From Shinisaurus crocodilurus (lineage: Eukaryota; Chordata; Lepidosauria; Squamata; Shinisauridae), in contig CM037876.1 in assembly GCA_021292165.1 (NCBI GenBank), positions 206,234,200 through 206,298,199 of the forward strand: a stretch of 64,000 nt of DNA, in the 5' to 3' direction. The position numbers and the translations under genes are program-made. This document shows positions 61,003 through 64,000 of the stretch, piece after piece. Every line of letters starts with the position of its first letter. The stretch's first letter is position 1. The notes beneath the pieces were generated by a model. It did no database searches. It had not been told where the DNA came from and worked only from the letters and a program-made list of their open reading frames with translations.

Positions 61003-63370
61003 GTATAATATATCATTGAACTTTTTAAAATCAAGCATTCTACTAAGGATCTCAACCAATAAAACCATAATTAATCAACTGTCCTTTGTTTGAATTAATA
61101 ATCAGGGCTGCTACCATATTCTAGAAACAGTCAGAATTTGGCAGCCTGTAGGCTTTGACCTATGTAGGCAATGTCATCAACATGTGTCATTTAGAGGCTT
61201 CTGTGCCTTCTGTGGCCTGAACAGCACAAATCAGGACCACCCCAGTAGGTCCAGTCTGAACTGTGCAGGTTGAGCCCCTGAGCTCCTGGATGCTCCCGTA
61301 CATACACTCTTACATCCAGGGTTACCTGGCATCATGGGAATTATAGGTCCATGGTTAGTGAAACATTGCATAACCCCCATGGATGTGTATGAGCATTCAA
61401 GGTGCGTAGCATGTCGGGGCTGTGGATGACTCCACAGGGGCAGCAAGAAGGCCAGTTTTTCTAAGGCTTCCAGTCAGACTTCTCAGAACAAATGTTTACT
61501 CTGGAATAACAAAATGGAGTCTTGAAAAAATAGTCTGGCAAGGCTTAAATAACATTGGATTGGAATCAGTGGGATTCACCCACCCCTATATGATTACAGA
61601 TGTAAGGAACTATTATAGTATGTCACCAAAGATCATATTCCTGAGGCTATTTCCTAATTGTAGCCCCATCTTTTTCAAGTAGATTATATAGATAATCTAT
61701 GGGTTTTTTAAAAAAAGTATCATTTGAAAAGTGTGTTAAACAGAGATTAAAAATAATTCCATCAGCATTCAACACCCTTTCACAAGGGATAGCTCTAATT
61801 AGAGTTGAATTAAAATATGCATTTTAATATGTATTTAATGAATGGATCACTTCATCATAATGCTCTCGGCCCTACCGCAGATGGATTTGTGTTGTATTCT
61901 TCTTACAAGCTGCCAAATACTGGCATCATCAGAACAACTTTACTTTTCCTGTTTATTTGGAATAACCAATATTACTTTCCAAAGATTAATCCAATTGGGA
62001 ATGATGTAGGCTAAGACGCTTGTGTTAACGCAACAAATGAACTGATGTACGCTTACAAATAAACTGGCATAAAACCACAAAAATTAGTCTGAAGTCACTG
62101 GGTCATATGTCTGTCAAGACCTGGCTAGGGCCATACACTGCCTTACCTTTGGATCTGCACTTGTCACCAGGTCAGGGCTACAGCTGGATAGTATCAGGAT
62201 CAAGAAGGATTAGGCATGGCTTGGGTAAGAGAAAGCTGAGGCTCAAACTACATGAGAAGATGGTAGCAGGCATGTTTATTTGAGGCAATCACATATAAAG
62301 TGTGATGGGGTCCTATTTTTAGAGTAAAAGGAGTGCACGGGGAGTGAGTGCTAAACCCTCCCCTATCTGCAGCTTTCCTCCCCAAACTCTGTCCCCTGGA
62401 CAATTTTCCTTCAAGTAAAGTCCAATCCTGGAAGTGGGCTTGGCTGGGAGAAAAGCAGTTGGTGGCAGGGTAGGGCCCTCTCATGAGCCACACAGAGCTA
62501 CTTGGCTGAGGCAGAGAGTTGTGGGGGCAGTGGAATGAGCTCCCCTCGTCACCTGCCTGAGCCCACACCCTGCCTCCTGAGCTCCTGCCGCCACATTGGC
62601 ATGAGCGCCCTCCTCCCCGCTGGTGCTGCAAACCCTCACTGCTCTATGAATGGCACTTCACAGCCCAGCAGGAAACTTCTCCCTGCCTACCCGAGCCTCC
62701 ATGGCATTGTGCCACCAGCAGTGTTTCATGGCTTTGCAGGGTGATCGCCTAGCCATAGAGTGCCTGGCCTAGCAGTTGCCAGCAGCAGGGCCTTGATGGT
62801 GCCAGTGCCGTAGACCCCATCACCTATAGCTGCCTGACCACCCTGCTTGACTATGCCAGGCTACCACCCTGCTAGTTGATGGAACACCACATTTTCCTCT
62901 TTTGCTTGAGGTTCAGCAGCTGGCCACAGGCCAGGCCACATGAAGGAAAAGCCTCAGATAGGCCTCCTCAAGATTTGCCTGGAAATGTTTCACGAACTGC
63001 TGCCTGAACTCGTGAGATGTCGTCCAAGTCTTGTGAGATTTTGTGACATCTGATGAGATTTTAGTAAAGTCTTGCAGGAACCCTTTGCAAAACACACAGA
63101 CCCTGCCCCCCACCCATCTCTCTCACACACAGAGGCACCCCCCCATTCTCTCTCTCTTTCTCCTACGAGTGTCAGAGGCCAGCAAGCTTGGGGTAAGTCC
63201 TGCCTCCGGAGTTGGGAAGGCAGACTTTGATCTGAGCTTCCCAGAGGAGGCAGGGCCTCCCCCAGGAAATTCCAGTTTTCGTTTCCTGCCTCGTGAAGTG
63301 AGGCAGACATTTCGCGCTCCTCTGAACGCGAGAAGAAAGAAAATTTCTTTGAAAGGATCCTGAAGCACTA
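61003..63370 (+). other. KCNQ1: KCNQ1 intron, increasingly GC-rich
   Basis: Bases 61003-62230 are ordinary intron. From about 62240 the GC content rises. I saw no exon with good splice sites and KCNQ1 similarity. Confidence 0.55.
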
Positions 63371-64000
63371 GGACAGTAGGTCTGGGTCCCAGAGCCTCAC
63401 GCCACCATCCTGGGGTGGAAGGGCAGACGGCCTGACTCAGGACAACCCCCCCTTTTTTGCATGGGAGGGCCTTGGCCAGGGGAAAAGACACTGAAGGACC
63501 CTGGGGTTCAGAGCTCACCCAAGGGGGGGAAGGGATTAGTGTCCCGTGTGTTCCGGCCCTACCCCTGGCGCTCAATCTCGGGGGAGGTTGGGTGTGACTG
63601 AACTCCCCGCCCGGCATCAGCGTCTGCCAGCTCCTTGTGCTGCAGATGCCGGGCCTGAGTCTTCTCATGCCCGCCGCCATCGCTGCGCTGTCCCCTGCCC
63701 CTCGTGGCATTGGACGCGCAGGCCAGGTCTTCGTGCGGCGGCACACAATCTTCGCCGCCGCCGGCGTCCTCAGCTCCGGGGGCTACGAATTCTGGGTCCG
63801 AGCCCTCTCACGCCCGCCACCATTGCCGTGTTGTTCCCAGCTCCTCAGACAGTGGACTCACAGGCCCGGCTCTTGCGCGGCCGCTGCCTGAGGCCTCCGG
63901 CCACTGCAGGGCCTTTGCGCAGACAGGGCAGTGCATGGCCCCCTGTCAGCGGGCCGGGCTGCCTGGGCCCCCCTGACTGGGACCACCCACATGGGGCATA
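63371..64000. repeat. GC- and CpG-rich degenerate tandem repeat, running off the window
   Basis: GGGCCTGAGTCTTCTCATGC at 63651 is repeated in diverged form as GGGTCCGAGCCCTCTCACGC at 63794. GGACGCGCAGGCCAGGTCTT at 63712 corresponds to GGACTCACAGGCCCGGCTCT at 63853. That is a unit of about 142 bp. Earlier, weaker matches start near 63381 (TCTGGGTCCCAGAGCCTCAC) and possibly 63503. CpG is frequent from about 63540. Long open frames here on both strands are likely a by-product of the GC content. Confidence 0.65.

Noticed and set aside
63123..63746. A 207-codon open frame on the minus strand
   Set aside because: It lies in GC-rich tandem-repeat DNA where stops are rare, and overlapping frames on the + strand are equally open. 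No known motif.
22054..64000. Search for the next KCNQ1 exon (helix B)
   Set aside because: I looked for the expected conserved basic sequence after the THISQ junction and did not find it. A 76-bp exon could be missed by eye, so this is a negative result of limited strength.
63371..64000. Equivalent of the mammalian KvDMR1 imprinting centre
   Set aside because: It is in a different intron from the mammalian element, has no sequence similarity I can see, and imprinting of this locus is not known in reptiles.

Overview
This is vertebrate genomic DNA carrying the middle of one gene, KCNQ1 (the IKs/Kv7.1 potassium channel), read on the + strand. Five exons match KCNQ1 by sequence, length, frame and GT-AG borders: 3958-4068 (111 bp), 5028-5123 (96), 6900-7028 (129), 9729-9873 (145) and 21933-22053 (121). 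In the human 16-exon scheme, recalled from memory, these are exons 7 to 11: the selectivity filter and S6, the calmodulin-binding helix A, the cytosolic linker and the approach to helix B. The start and the rest of the C-terminus lie outside the window. A sixth candidate exon, 14510-14575, is a 66-bp phase-1 cassette that would add 22 codons in frame. I do not know it from mammalian KCNQ1.

Everything else is intron, and most recognisable intron sequence is transposon-derived. The mix suggests a reptile, most likely a squamate: CR1-type LINE ends, L2-clade LINE fragments, tRNA-derived SINEs with a MIR/CORE-like body, a 5S-rRNA-derived SINE with a CR1 tail, a DIRS-type tyrosine-recombinase retrotransposon, hAT-like palindromic MITEs and Tigger/pogo elements. 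The species cannot be fixed from this.

Layout. 1-3957: intron with a fold-back element and a 38-bp inverted repeat. 3958-9873: four KCNQ1 exons, separated by introns with SINEs and hairpins. 9874-21932: the intron before the last exon, holding a 1.5-kb fold-back element (12366-13850), the candidate cassette exon, and a broken 6.3-kb DIRS element (14887-21146) with inverted terminal repeats and an internal complementary region. 22054-64000: at least 42 kb of the next intron. No further KCNQ1 exon was found in it. It holds two CR1 copies, L2 remnants, a third fold-back copy, a 75-bp palindrome, a Tigger nested in a SINE, and a GC- and CpG-rich repeat field at the right edge.

The only real protein-coding gene seen is KCNQ1. 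Most long open frames in the window are transposon remnants or chance frames in GC-rich or simple-repeat DNA. All calls rest on reading the sequence and on remembered family features; no database search was run.
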